A DNA stretch of 64,000 bases, taken from NCBI GenBank assembly GCA_963805295.1, contig CAWDTW010000078.1, forward strand, positions 1 through 64,000, given 5' to 3'. A model generated the notes under the pieces. The model worked only from the letters and a program-made list of their open reading frames with translations. It was not told where the DNA came from and did not search any database. The position numbers and the translations under genes were made by a program. Positions 28,277 through 37,706 of this stretch are shown here, piece by piece (within the stretch, counting starts at the first letter, position 1; the number at the start of each line of letters is the position of its first letter). This DNA comes from Roseiarcus sp963805295. GTDB lineage: Bacteria; Pseudomonadota; Alphaproteobacteria; Rhizobiales; Beijerinckiaceae.

Positions 28277-29047
28277 TCAGCAGGAGACGCGCCCGCACTT
28301 GTGCACCGAATCGATCTTGCCCTTGAGCTGATCGTAGCCGACCGCGCCGACGACGACGTCCTGGCCGACGACGAAGGTCGGCGTCCCGTTGATCTGCAGC
28401 GCGTCGGCGAGCTGCATGGTCTCGTCGAGGCCCGTCTTGACGTCGGCGCTCTCCATGTCCTTGGCGAGCCTGTCCATGTCGAGCCCGAGCTCCTTGGCCA
28501 CCGCCAGCGCCTCGGCCTTGCCGACCGACCCGTGGGTCGCCAAGAGCTTGGAATGGAAGGCCCAGAACTTGTCGCCCGGCAGCTGGTTTCGCGCCGCGAT
28601 CGCGACCTTGGCCGCTTCGACCGACCCGGGCCCCAGCACCGGGAAGTCTTTCAGCACCAGCTTCAGGTTCGGATCGTCCTTCATGAGCTTGGCGATGTCG
28701 GGGAGCGCGCCTTTGCAGAAGTGGCAATTGTAGTCGAAGAATTCGACCAGCGTGGCCGTCGCCTTCGGGTTGCCGATCGTCGCCTGGTACTTGGAGCTGA
28801 ACAGCGGCCCCGCTTCGTTGGCGACCGTCTTCTGGCGCTCGGCCTCGGCGGTCGCCTTGTCGCGCTTGTCGAGCGCTTCGATCGCGTCGTGCAGAACGTC
28901 CGGGTTGTTGACGAGATAATCGCGGATGAACGCGCCCAGTTCCTGTTTCTGCGCAGGGGTGAACTCGTCGGCGCGAGCGGGCAAGGCGACGCAGGCCGCG
29001 GCGGCGGCGAGGGCGGCGGCGAAGCCGAGGGCGGCGGTCAGTTTCAT
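28277..29047 (-). CDS. DsbA-family thiol:disulfide protein with ScsC-like N-terminal region
   Basis: 256 residues. Signal peptide to about residue 26 (ALPARA). An N-terminal helical region (FTPAQKQELGAFIRDYLVNNPDVL) typical of ScsC/Com1-type proteins is followed by a thioredoxin fold with the active-site motif CHFC in FFDYNCHFCKGALPD and the cis-Pro in INGTPTFVVG. It acts in the periplasm as an oxidase or isomerase. The last residues CGRVSC add a second Cys pair. Confidence 0.88.
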   Translation of the reverse strand: MKLTAALGFAAALAAAAACVALPARADEFTPAQKQELGAFIRDYLVNNPDVLHDAIEALDKRDKATAEAERQKTVANEAGPLFSSKYQATIGNPKATATLVEFFDYNCHFCKGALPDIAKLMKDDPNLKLVLKDFPVLGPGSVEAAKVAIAARNQLPGDKFWAFHSKLLATHGSVGKAEALAVAKELGLDMDRLAKDMESADVKTGLDETMQLADALQINGTPTFVVGQDVVVGAVGYDQLKGKIDSVHKCGRVSC

Positions 29048-29151
29048 GAGAATTCTCCAGCCTGCGGCGGCGCGCCGTGACGCGCCGCACGTTCCGATCG
29101 CCGGCCCTTAGGAGCGACGATTGCAACATTGTTATGTCCGCGCGCTCGCTT

Positions 29152-30643
29152 CTAGCGGATTTCGGCGATCGTGTCTTCCCGCGCCAGCGTGCTGAACCGG
29201 GTCACCTCCGCGTCGAACTGCAGTTCGATCGTGCCGGTGGGCCCATGGCGCTGCTTGCCGATGATCAGCTCCGCCCGGCCGTGGGCGCTTTCCATCTGGG
29301 CCATCCAGGCGATGTGCTCCTCGGTGCCGGGCCGCGGCTCCTTGTTCTTGAGATAATATTCTTCGCGGAAGACGAACAGCACCACGTCGGCGTCCTGCTC
29401 GATCGACCCGGATTCGCGCAAGTCCGAGAGCTGGGGACGCTTGTCGTCGCGCTGCTCGACCTGACGCGAGAGCTGGGAGAGGGCGAGGATCGGCACGCCG
29501 AGCTCCTTGGCGAGCGCCTTGAGGCCGGTGGTGATTTCGGTCAGCTCCTGCACGCGATTGTCGCCGCGGGTCTTCGAGCCCGAAAGCAGCTGCAGATAGT
29601 CGATGACCAGCAGGTCGAGCCCCTTCTGCCGTTTCAGGCGGCGCGCGCGCGCAGTGAGCTGGGCGATCGAAATGCCGCCGGTCTGGTCGATGTAGAAGGG
29701 AATCTGCTGCATATCGCTGACGGCGTCGGCGACCCGGTGAAAGTCGCTTTCGGTGATGTCGCCGCGGCGGATCTTGTAGGAGGGGACGCCGGACTGTTCG
29801 GCGATGATCCGGGTCGCCAGCTGCTCGGCCGACATTTCGAGCGAGAAGAAGCCGACGACGCCGCCGTTGGCGGTCTCGAGCGTCCCGTCCGCTCGGGTTC
29901 GCCCCTGATAGGCCTTGGCGATGTTGAAGGCGATGTTGGTGGCGAGCGCCGTCTTGCCCATGCCGGGGCGCCCCGCGAGGATGACGAGGTCGGAGGCCTG
30001 CAGTCCGCCCATGTAGCGGTCGAGATCGGTGAGCCCGGTCGCGATGCCGGAGAGCGACCCCTCGCGCTCGTAGGCCCTGGCGGCCATGTCGACCGCGATC
30101 TTCAGCGCGTCGGAAAACCGCTGGAAGCCGCCGTCGTAGCGGCCCGTCTCGGCGATCTGGTAGAGGCGCCGCTCGGCCTCCTCGATCTGTTCGCGCGGGC
30201 TCGAAATCGACCGGAGCGTCATAGGCGACGTTGACCACGTCCTCGCCGATCGAAATGAGTTCGCGCCGCATGGCGAGGTCGTAGACGCTGCGCCCGTAGT
30301 CGTGAGCGTTGATGATGGTGGTCGCCTCGGTGGCGAGCCGCGCCAGATATTGCGACACGGTGACGCCGCCGAGATCGTGCTCGCCCAAGAAAGTCTTCAG
30401 CGTGATCGGCGTCGCCAGCTTGCCGGCGCGAATCATCGAGCCCGCGATCTCGTAGACGCGGCGATGGATCTCCTCGACGAAATGCTCGCTTCTGAGAAAA
30501 TCCGACACCCGGTCGAATGCGTCGTTATTGATGAGAATCGCGCCGAGCAGCGCCTGCTCGGCCTCGAGGTTATGGGGCGGCGTGCGATACGCGCGCTCCT
30601 GCCCCCCGGTCTGTCGCGGCGGGAATTGCTCGATGGTCGCCAT
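29152..30643 (-). CDS. dnaB: Replicative DNA helicase DnaB (one-base frameshift)
   Basis: Start ATG at 30643 (MATIEQFPPRQTGG). The N-terminal primase-interacting domain (PPHNLEAEQALLGAIL) reads to about residue 147. The frame then shifts at 30197-30208, and the linker and RecA-like helicase domain follow: REQIEEAERRLY, Walker A GRPGMGKTALA, Walker B LVIDYLQL, ending AEIR. Deleting one base gives 496 residues. Either GAAATC (30203-30208) is GAATC, or the GGG run (30197-30199) is one base too long. DnaB is essential, so the break is very likely a sequence error. Confidence 0.95.
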
Positions 30644-31037
30644 GGGCAAGAGGCGCGTCTTTCGTCGGTTGAGAGTTGAGGCGAACGCAAGGGTCATGCG
30701 AATCGGTGACGCGCGATGATACGCCGGCGGCTCAGTGCGACAAAAGCGCCGCCGCTCATCGCCCCGATCCCGGAGGCGGCATAGCCCCTACGCGCGGCTG
30801 AGCCAACGGCCGCGGCCCGGCGAACCGCCGTTGTCCCCGCTATCCACCTGAAGGAAATGCGAGGCTTGACTTTGACAGTGCGGAGGCGAACCAACTCGCG
30901 GAACGAAGGACAGGGGCGGCCCGGCTCGCGGCGCCAGGAATGGCGTCGTCCGTCGTACCGGGACTGCACGAGCCGCCCCGTTGTCCGCCTGACCTTGGCG
31001 TGCTCCGATGGGTCGCGCCGGAGAAAAAGGCGAGGCG
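30644..31037. other. Intergenic region between dnaB and the sulfatase operon
   Basis: 394 bp between divergent genes. No coding frame looks real. A TTGACT at about 30866 and a ribosome site AAAAGG just before 31038 suggest the promoter region of the rightward operon, but I see no convincing -10 box. Confidence 0.35.
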
Positions 31038-31535
31038 ATGAGCGAAGCGCCGTCGAAGATGAGAATTCTGTTGGCTCAGGCGGTCGTCGCGCTGATGATC
31101 GCCTTCGTCGCTATCGGCGTGGCCTCGTACGGCCTCTCCGCGGAGGTTCGCGAGCGCGTCTGGCATGATCTTGTCGAGCGACCGGGCGGGCCGATGACCT
31201 TCCGCTTCATCCTTCAGCCCGTCATGGCGACGATCGCCGCGCTGCACGACGGCGTCGACGACGCACGGACCGGGCGCGCGCCTTATTTCTGGACGCTGCT
31301 GACCAAACCGTCGGAGCGCCTTGGCCGCCTTGGCGAAGGACTGGTCGCCACCGCACGGGTCCTTCTGTTGGGCCTGGTCATGGACTCCGTCTATCAGCTT
31401 GTCGAGTTCGAAAGTTTCTATCCGGCCGAGGCGGTCATCGTCGCGATCGTGCTCGCCTTTCTCCCTTATCTGCTGCTGCGCGGCCCAATCGCTCGGGTCG
31501 CGCGCCTATGGATTCATGGGCCCTCAGCGGGCTAA
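31038..31535 (+). CDS. Small membrane protein of unknown function
   Basis: 165 residues. ATG with AAAAGGCGAGG upstream. Hydrophobic helices lie at about 10-28 (LLAQAVVALMIAFVAIGVAS), 110-120 and 135-152. Between the first two is a soluble loop (SAEVRERVWHDLVERPGG). I do not recognise a family. It is followed after 33 nt by a YidH-like gene and then the sulfatase, all on the same strand, so it is probably in their operon. Confidence 0.6.
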   Translation: MSEAPSKMRILLAQAVVALMIAFVAIGVASYGLSAEVRERVWHDLVERPGGPMTFRFILQPVMATIAALHDGVDDARTGRAPYFWTLLTKPSERLGRLGEGLVATARVLLLGLVMDSVYQLVEFESFYPAEAVIVAIVLAFLPYLLLRGPIARVARLWIHGPSAG

Positions 31536-31568
31536 GGTCTCTGATAGCCAGACGGGGGTGCGGGCAGC

Positions 31569-32012
31569 ATGACGAACGCGAGCGATGATTCGATGCCGCG
31601 CCGGTTCGAGGTGAGGGCGAGCGCGACGGATCATTTCGCTTGGCTGCGCACTCGGCTCGCGATCGAGCGGACGATGATGGCGTGGGTCCGCACGGCGACA
31701 GCGCTGATCGGCTTCGGCTTCACCATCGTCCAGTTTTTCGCTCGCATCCAAGAGGCGCCGGGAGCCGCTCCTCCGTATTTTCCCCACGCGCCGCGCTATC
31801 TCGGCCTTTCGCTGATCTTCTGCGGCGTCATGGCTCTGGTGATTGCGATTTGGGAATATCACTGGGGGCTTCGTTACCTATGGGGCGGAAATTTTGCGGC
31901 GATCGCGGGATTTTCGCGGGAGGAAAAGCAAACGCCGCTGCTCGCGGTGGCGGTCGTCCTCGCCCTCATCGGAATATTCGCATTCTTCGCCGTGGTGTTT
32001 CGTCTTGTATAG
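31569..32012 (+). CDS. YidH/DUF202 family membrane protein
   Basis: 147 residues. ASATDHFAWLRTRLAIERTMMAWVRTATALIGFGFTIVQFF is the hallmark of DUF202 (ERTxxAWxRT). Three membrane helices are visible. The function is unknown; the genes often sit beside sulfatases, as here, where the sulfatase starts 71 nt downstream. Confidence 0.88.
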   Translation: MTNASDDSMPRRFEVRASATDHFAWLRTRLAIERTMMAWVRTATALIGFGFTIVQFFARIQEAPGAAPPYFPHAPRYLGLSLIFCGVMALVIAIWEYHWGLRYLWGGNFAAIAGFSREEKQTPLLAVAVVLALIGIFAFFAVVFRLV

Positions 32013-32083
32013 CGCGTGCAAGCGGAGGAGACATCGACTGAACGCGCAATTTGGAACAGGCAGGTCAACCAAGGGAGCGTCGC

Positions 32084-33573
32084 ATGGCTAAGTTTGACAA
32101 GCCAAATATCCTCATCATTTGGGGCGACGATATCGGGTATTGGAACATCAGCCACTACAGCAAGGGCATGATGGGCTACCAAACCCCCAACATCGACCGC
32201 ATCGCGCAAGAAGGGGCGACCTTCACCGATTGGTACGGCCAGCAGAGCTGCACCGCCGGCCGCGCGAGCTTCATCACCGGTCAGAACCCGATCCGCACCG
32301 GCCTGACCAAGGTCGGCATGCCCGGCGCCACGGTCGGACTTGCACGCGGAAGACCCGACCATCGCCGAACTGCTGAAGCCGCTCGGCTACGCCACCGGCC
32401 AGTTCGGCAAGAACCATCTGGGCGACCGCGACGAATATCTGCCGACCGTGCACGGGTTCGACGAATTCTTCGGCAATCTCTATCACCTCAACGCCGAGGA
32501 GGAGCCGGAACTGCCCGACTATCCCAAGGACCCGGAATTCAAGAAGAAGTTTGGACCCCGCGGCGTGCTCCACTGCCTGGCCGACGGCAAGGGCGGGCAG
32601 ACGATCACGGACACCGGTCCGCTGACCAAGAAGCGCATGGAAACCATCGACGAGGAGATCACTGCGGGCGCTCTGGCCTGGATGGAGAAGCAGGCCAAGG
32701 CGGAGCAGCCATTCTTCCTCTGGTACAATTCGACGGCCATGCACTTCAGGACCCACCTCGCCGACAAGAACCGCGGCAAGAGCGGGCAGGACGACTACAG
32801 CGATCGGATGGTCACCCACGACGAGCAGATCGGCGAGATGCTCGAACAAGCTCGACGAGCTGGGCATCGCCGACAACACCATCGTCATGTATTCCACCGA
32901 CAACGGCCCCGAGAACGACACCTGGCCGGATGGCGCCAACACGCCGTTCCGCATCGAGAAAGACACCAACTGGGAAGGCGGCTGGCGCGTTCCGGCGTTC
33001 CTGCGCTGGCCGGGCAAGATCAAGGCCGGTTCGGTCTTCAACGGCATCGGCTCTCACATCGACATGTTCCCGACCTTGCTCGCCGCCGCCGGCGATCCGG
33101 ACGTGACCCAGAAGCTCCTCAACGGCTGCACGGTCGGAGGCAAGACCTTCAAGGTCCATCTCGACGGCTACAACATGATTCCCTACGTGACGGGCGCGGT
33201 GAAGGAGAGCCCGAGAAACGCCATCATGTACTTCAGCGACGACGGCGAAGTCATGGCGGTCCGGGTCGGCGACTATAAGTTCAACCTGGCGATACAACGC
33301 GCGGTTAGGACGATGGCATGGGCGGAGCCTTTGGTGAAGCTGAGGCTGCCGTTGATCTACAACCTGCGCCGCGACCCGTTCGAGCGCGCCGATTTCAACT
33401 CCAACACCTACTTGGATTGGATGGTCGATCACGTCCCCCAGATGTACCTCATGCAGGCGACGGTGGCGGCGCAGATCGAGAACTTCGTCAAGTTCCCGCC
33501 GCGTCAGAAACCGGCTTCGTTCAACCTGGACGCGGTGTTGGCGATGGTGTCGACTCACGGCGGCCATGCCTGA
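32084..33573 (+). CDS. Arylsulfatase (two one-base frameshifts)
   Basis: Alkaline-phosphatase-superfamily sulfatase. Metal ligands are in NILIIWGDDIGYWN. The modification site is SCTAGRASFITGQ, whose Cys must become formylglycine; Cys-type sites suit the anaerobic maturase encoded at 35226-36590. Frame breaks at 32340-32341 (extra T; restores GLHAEDPTIAELLKP) and 32845-32846 (extra A; restores MLDKLDELGIADNTIV). Corrected length is 495 residues. No signal peptide is seen, so it should be cytoplasmic. AAGGGAG lies 6 nt upstream of the ATG. Confidence 0.92.
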
Positions 33574-33906
33574 CTTCGGCGGTCTCTTGCGAGGGTGGCC
33601 GCGAGCGCGCCCGGCGCGTTTGCCGGGCGTCGAACATGTGTCTTCGCCTTCGCTCGCCGATTTGAGCGGAAACTCTCGGCGGGCGACGCGTGCGTCGAGA
33701 GTCTGCCAACTGGAAGATGCGGCCGCGACCGGTAAGCGCGCTGCCTTCGCAGCCTGCCGGCCAGCAGGCAGGGCGCGCTAATGCACGATCCTTTTTCGAT
33801 CCTTTTCGATGAGCACGTCCGCAACGAGTGCGTGCCGCTAAGAGTGCGCCGATTGGGTTCGGGCGGAATGGCTGGCGCCTACACCCGACAGCCAAGGAGG
33901 GTCGAG
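33574..33906. other. Region between sulfatase and methyltransferase
   Basis: 333 bp. It holds a perfect 8-bp hairpin at 33608-33629 and a smaller one, GCCTGC...GCAGGC, near 33754-33772. The frame of the downstream gene stays open back to 33781, but the ribosome site at 33894 places the start at 33907. Confidence 0.5.
33608..33629 (+). terminator. Stem-loop after the sulfatase gene
   Basis: CGCCCGGC and GCCGGGCG form a perfect 8-bp stem with a 6-nt loop, 35 nt after the sulfatase stop. There is no U-run, so termination is uncertain. Confidence 0.45.
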
Positions 33907-35172
33907 GTGAGCCGTAGCGAGGAAGTCCGCGACTTCTACGAGAGGATGCCCTATCCGGCGCCGCTCGCGAGTCTGGACGAACACCGCGACCTCTACAAGA
34001 ACCCGGACCGTCGCCGGGTCGAGTTTCATCTGATGTGGCCCGCCAGGCAGCCGCGGGGAAACCTGGAAATCCTGGTCGCCGGCTGCGGCACGTCGCAGGC
34101 CGCGAGGTACGCGCTCCGCGAGCCCGAGGCTCGAATCACGGCGATCGACGTCAGCGACACGAGCCTTCGCCACACCCGAGAGCTTCAGCGCAAGTACAAC
34201 CTGCAGAATCTCGAACTGCATCAAATCCCGATCGAGCGCGTCCGGGAGATTGGCCGCTCTTTCGACATGGTGGTTTGTACAGGGGTGCTGCATCACTTGC
34301 CCGACCCGGACTGCGGTCTTCGCGCCCTCCGCGACGTTCTGCGGCCGAGCGGCGCGATGCGCCTGATGGTCTACGCCCGCTACGGCCGGGCCGGAATCTA
34401 TATGATGCAGGAGTACTGCCGCCTCCTCGAAATTGAGGCGTCGGCGACGGATCTGCGAACGCTCCGCGCCGCGCTCGAAGCGTTGCCGGCGGACCACCCG
34501 ATCTCAGGCCTGCTGCGCCGCTCGAAGGATTTCTGGCGACCGGAGGCGATGGCGGACGCGCTCCTTCATCCGCAAGATCGCGCCTACACCGTCCCCGAAT
34601 TGCATGCGTGGCTCGATCGCTGCGGCATGTCCTTCGGCCGCTGGATCGAGCAGGCGCCCTACCTCGCCGAATGCGGGATGATTGCGCTGAGCCCGCACGC
34701 CGCGCGCCTGGCCGCGCTACCCTCGCGCCCGCAGCATGCAGCCGTCGAGCTCTTCCGCGGAACAATGGTGTCCCACAGTTTCATCGCCTACCGCGACGAT
34801 AGCGCGATTGAGAGCCAGCCGATCACCTTCAACGGGGATCGTTGGCGCGACTACGTCCCCATTGCACTGCCATGGACGGTGTGCGTGCGGGAGCGTCTGC
34901 CGCCCGGTAGCGTCGCGGTGTTGATCAACCAGTCGCACACATTCACCGATCTCATTCTCACGGTCGACGCTTTCGAGGACCGGCTTCTCGGCGCCATCGA
35001 CGGGAACCGAACCCTCGGCGAAATTCTGCAAATTGCAGTCCACGAGCGCGATTTCGAGCGTCGAGCCTTGCGTTTCTTCGAGCGCCTTTGGCAATACGAC
35101 CAGGTCGTTTTCGACGCGTCTCGCGCCGCCCTGAGCCAGCCGTATGGCGAAGCGCCTGCGCCAAACCGGTGA
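33907..35172 (+). CDS. Class I SAM-dependent methyltransferase with C-terminal extension
   Basis: 421 residues from GTG at 33907, chosen for AAGGAGG 6 nt upstream. SEEVRDFYERMPYPAPL starts the conserved part. SAM motif I is LEILVAGCGTSQAARYAL, followed by ITAIDVSDTSL and FDMVVCTGVLHHLPDPD. The C-terminal 180 residues have no motif I recognise. Proteins of this layout act on unknown small molecules or peptides. It converges on the sulfatase maturase with 53 nt between them. Confidence 0.8.
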   Translation: MSRSEEVRDFYERMPYPAPLASLDEHRDLYKNPDRRRVEFHLMWPARQPRGNLEILVAGCGTSQAARYALREPEARITAIDVSDTSLRHTRELQRKYNLQNLELHQIPIERVREIGRSFDMVVCTGVLHHLPDPDCGLRALRDVLRPSGAMRLMVYARYGRAGIYMMQEYCRLLEIEASATDLRTLRAALEALPADHPISGLLRRSKDFWRPEAMADALLHPQDRAYTVPELHAWLDRCGMSFGRWIEQAPYLAECGMIALSPHAARLAALPSRPQHAAVELFRGTMVSHSFIAYRDDSAIESQPITFNGDRWRDYVPIALPWTVCVRERLPPGSVAVLINQSHTFTDLILTVDAFEDRLLGAIDGNRTLGEILQIAVHERDFERRALRFFERLWQYDQVVFDASRAALSQPYGEAPAPNR

Positions 35173-35225
35173 CTCCAGGTCTCCGCAACCCCGTCGGCCC
35201 TTTCAAACGCTGACCCGGCCAAAAT

Positions 35226-36590
35226 TCATCGCGGCGCCTTGTCGCCGTGGCAGAACTTGAACTTGCGCCCGCCGCCGCACGGGCACGGCGCATAAGGGTC
35301 GCGCTTGGCGTCCTCTGCCTTGACCCAGGCCATCACGTCGGCGGGCGCACGGCCACGCTCCAAGAGTTGACCCATGACCCCCATGAGGGGGCGGGTGTGG
35401 GTGAAGAAGAGTTCGAGCCCGGCGCAGAGGTAGTTGTGCCCCGGCTCGCCGTCGCGCGACAATGCAAAGCGGTCCTTGGGACACCCGCCGTTGCAGAGGA
35501 ACCGCACTTCGCATTGCCGGCACTGTTTGGTGAGCGTGTCGCGCTTGTCGTCGCCGAATTTGCGCATCTGCGGCGAGGCGACGAGATCGATGAGCGGCGT
35601 CGCCTCGATGTTGCCGAGCTTCTGTCCCGGCTCGACGAAATGGTCGCAGGTGTAGAGATCGCCGTTGTGCTCCAGCGCGGGCCCGTAACCGCAGGTCGGC
35701 GCGTGGATGCACAGGAGATGACGCCCGAAATAGGCCTCGAGCGTGACGTCGAAGAGCTGGACGAACACCCGGCCGACGTCGCGCCGCACCCACTCCTCGA
35801 AAATGTCGACGAGAAAGCGCCCGTATTGCTCGCCCCCGACCGAGCGGTCGGTGACGAGATCGCCGGTCTGCGTGTAGAGGAGGCGCTTTCCCGCGCCGGG
35901 CCGGTCGCTCCAGCCCTGGTTGGCGATCGCGAGCGTCTCGGCCGTGGCCCGCTCGACGATCGGGATGAACTGCATCCATTTCGCGCCGAGTTCGTCGCGA
36001 AAGAAGCGGTAGACCCTCCGCCCATGCTTCTCGTTGGCGGCGTTGACCGTGCACAGGATATTGAACTCGACGCCGTGATTTTTGAGGAAGCGCCATCCCC
36101 GCATGACGAGCTCGAACGTGCCCTGGCCTTTGCGGTCGCGCCGGTAGGCGTCATGCAATTCGCGCGGCCCGTCGACGCTGAGGCCGACGAGAAAGTCGTG
36201 TTTCTTGAAGAAGGCGCACCAGGCGTCGTCGAGGAGGAGGCCGTTGGTCTGGAAGGTCTGCTGAACCTTCTGGCCGGGCTTGCGGTATTTTTCGACGAGT
36301 TCGACGGCGCGCTGGAAGAACTCGAGCTTCATCAGGGTCGGCTCGCCTCCCTGCCAGGCGACCGTCACCTCGGGCGCGCGGTGGGATTCCAGGAGCTGGC
36401 GGATGTAGCTCTCGAGCGTCGCCTGCGACATACGGTGTTTGTCGTTGGGGTAGAGCGCCTCCTTCGACAGGAAGAAGCAATAGGCGCAGTCGATGTTGCA
36501 GGTCGATCCGCTGGGCTTGGCGAGCAGGTGAAAGCGTGGCGGCGCGTTCGCCGATCGGGGTTGCTGGGGCGTCGCCATTTCGCTCGACAT
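35226..36590 (-). CDS. Anaerobic sulfatase-maturating enzyme (radical SAM, SPASM) with C-terminal SEC-C motif
   Basis: 454 residues from ATG at 36590; the frame extending to 36773 is not conserved-looking. The radical-SAM cluster is CNIDCAYC (about residue 32), then the typical VTVAWQGGEPTLM and QTNGLLLDD. SPASM cysteines lie in CIHAPTCGYGPALEHNGD...YTCDHF and CRQCEVRFLCNGGCPKDRF. It oxidises the active-site Cys or Ser of sulfatases to formylglycine. The tail PCPCGGGRKFKFCHG is a zinc-binding SEC-C motif, as found in some longer members. Its client is most likely the sulfatase at 32084. Confidence 0.93.
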   Translation of the reverse strand: MSSEMATPQQPRSANAPPRFHLLAKPSGSTCNIDCAYCFFLSKEALYPNDKHRMSQATLESYIRQLLESHRAPEVTVAWQGGEPTLMKLEFFQRAVELVEKYRKPGQKVQQTFQTNGLLLDDAWCAFFKKHDFLVGLSVDGPRELHDAYRRDRKGQGTFELVMRGWRFLKNHGVEFNILCTVNAANEKHGRRVYRFFRDELGAKWMQFIPIVERATAETLAIANQGWSDRPGAGKRLLYTQTGDLVTDRSVGGEQYGRFLVDIFEEWVRRDVGRVFVQLFDVTLEAYFGRHLLCIHAPTCGYGPALEHNGDLYTCDHFVEPGQKLGNIEATPLIDLVASPQMRKFGDDKRDTLTKQCRQCEVRFLCNGGCPKDRFALSRDGEPGHNYLCAGLELFFTHTRPLMGVMGQLLERGRAPADVMAWVKAEDAKRDPYAPCPCGGGRKFKFCHGDKAPR

Positions 36591-36769
36591 GAAAGTCTCT
36601 TGTCCGGATCCGTCGCCACGGTAGCGGCTGCGGCCATATTCGACAATCGCGGCCAAAAAGGGAGCGGGAACGCGGCGCGGCCCGGCGGCCTGTCTTGGGC
36701 GAATGACGGCTGCCCTGCCATCCACCCCCGCCGGTCGCTGCTCGAGGCCCCACGAGGTTCGTTGATCGT

Positions 36770-37675
36770 TCACACATAAACTAATCGCCGCGGCGCGGGC
36801 AAGCGCGCCTTCAGCGCGGCGCCGTCAGCCATTCGCATGCTTGCGCGCTGCGCCCGTCGCGCGAAAGGAGTTCTCGCGAGCCAGGGCATGAGGACCCGGG
36901 CTTCGTCGAAAAGCGTGTGCGGCGGGTTGACGATGAGAAGGCCGGCCCGCGCCAGCGGCCGCTGGCCGTGGATGCCGACCGGTCCCGGCCCGACGTCGAG
37001 TTCGAGCCGCAGGACGTTCGGCGCGCCGAGAGCGGCCACGCTGTTGAGAAAGTGCGCGTCGGGGGCCGTCTCGCGGATCGGCCGCCATGCGAGATAGACA
37101 CCGCTCGGCCACTTGCGGATCGCACGCGCGAGCGCACCTTCGACGCGCGCCGGTTCGTCGGGCGTCTCGAACGACGGGTCGATCAGGACGAGGCCGCGCC
37201 GTTCCTTCGGCGGCAGATAGGCGTTGAGCGCGACGTAGCCGTCCGTGCCGACGATGCTGAGGCGAGCGTCGCGGCCGAGCGCCGCGACGAGCTTCTCGCG
37301 CTCCTCGGGATGCAATTCGCAGAGCGCGATGCGGTCCTGCGGACGTATCAGCGCCTGGGCGATCGCCGGGGATCCCGGATACGAGGCGGGCGCGCCGCTT
37401 GCGTCGTGCGGGCCGATCGCCCGGAGGTAGGGTTCGATGAGGGCGGCGATCGGCGCGGGCGGCGCAGCCTTCAACAGCCGCGCCACGCCCTCGCGCCATT
37501 CCGGCGAGCGTTTCGCCTCGGCGCCGGCGAGGTCGTAGCGCCCGGCGCCCGCATGGGTGTCGATGAAGCGGAAGGGCGCGTCCTTGCGCGCGAGATAGAC
37601 GAGGACGCGCGCCAGGATCGCGTGCTTGAACACGTCGGCGAAATTGCCGGCATGGAAGGCGTGGCGATAGTTCAT
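36770..37675 (-). CDS. rlmJ: 23S rRNA (adenine2030-N6)-methyltransferase RlmJ
   Basis: 301 residues. MNYRHAFHAGNFADVFKHAIL is the hallmark N-terminus. FIDTHAGAGRYDL is the SAM-binding loop, and RGLVLIDPSFE is the catalytic DPP-like motif, here DPS. It methylates A2030 of 23S rRNA. The gene is upstream of the maturase on the same strand but 179 nt away. Confidence 0.93.
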   Translation of the reverse strand: MNYRHAFHAGNFADVFKHAILARVLVYLARKDAPFRFIDTHAGAGRYDLAGAEAKRSPEWREGVARLLKAAPPAPIAALIEPYLRAIGPHDASGAPASYPGSPAIAQALIRPQDRIALCELHPEEREKLVAALGRDARLSIVGTDGYVALNAYLPPKERRGLVLIDPSFETPDEPARVEGALARAIRKWPSGVYLAWRPIRETAPDAHFLNSVAALGAPNVLRLELDVGPGPVGIHGQRPLARAGLLIVNPPHTLFDEARVLMPWLARTPFARRAQRASMRMADGAALKARLPAPRRLVYV

Positions 37676-37706
37676 GGCGCCCGCGCGCGGCCCGGCGGCG
37701 CGCGTC

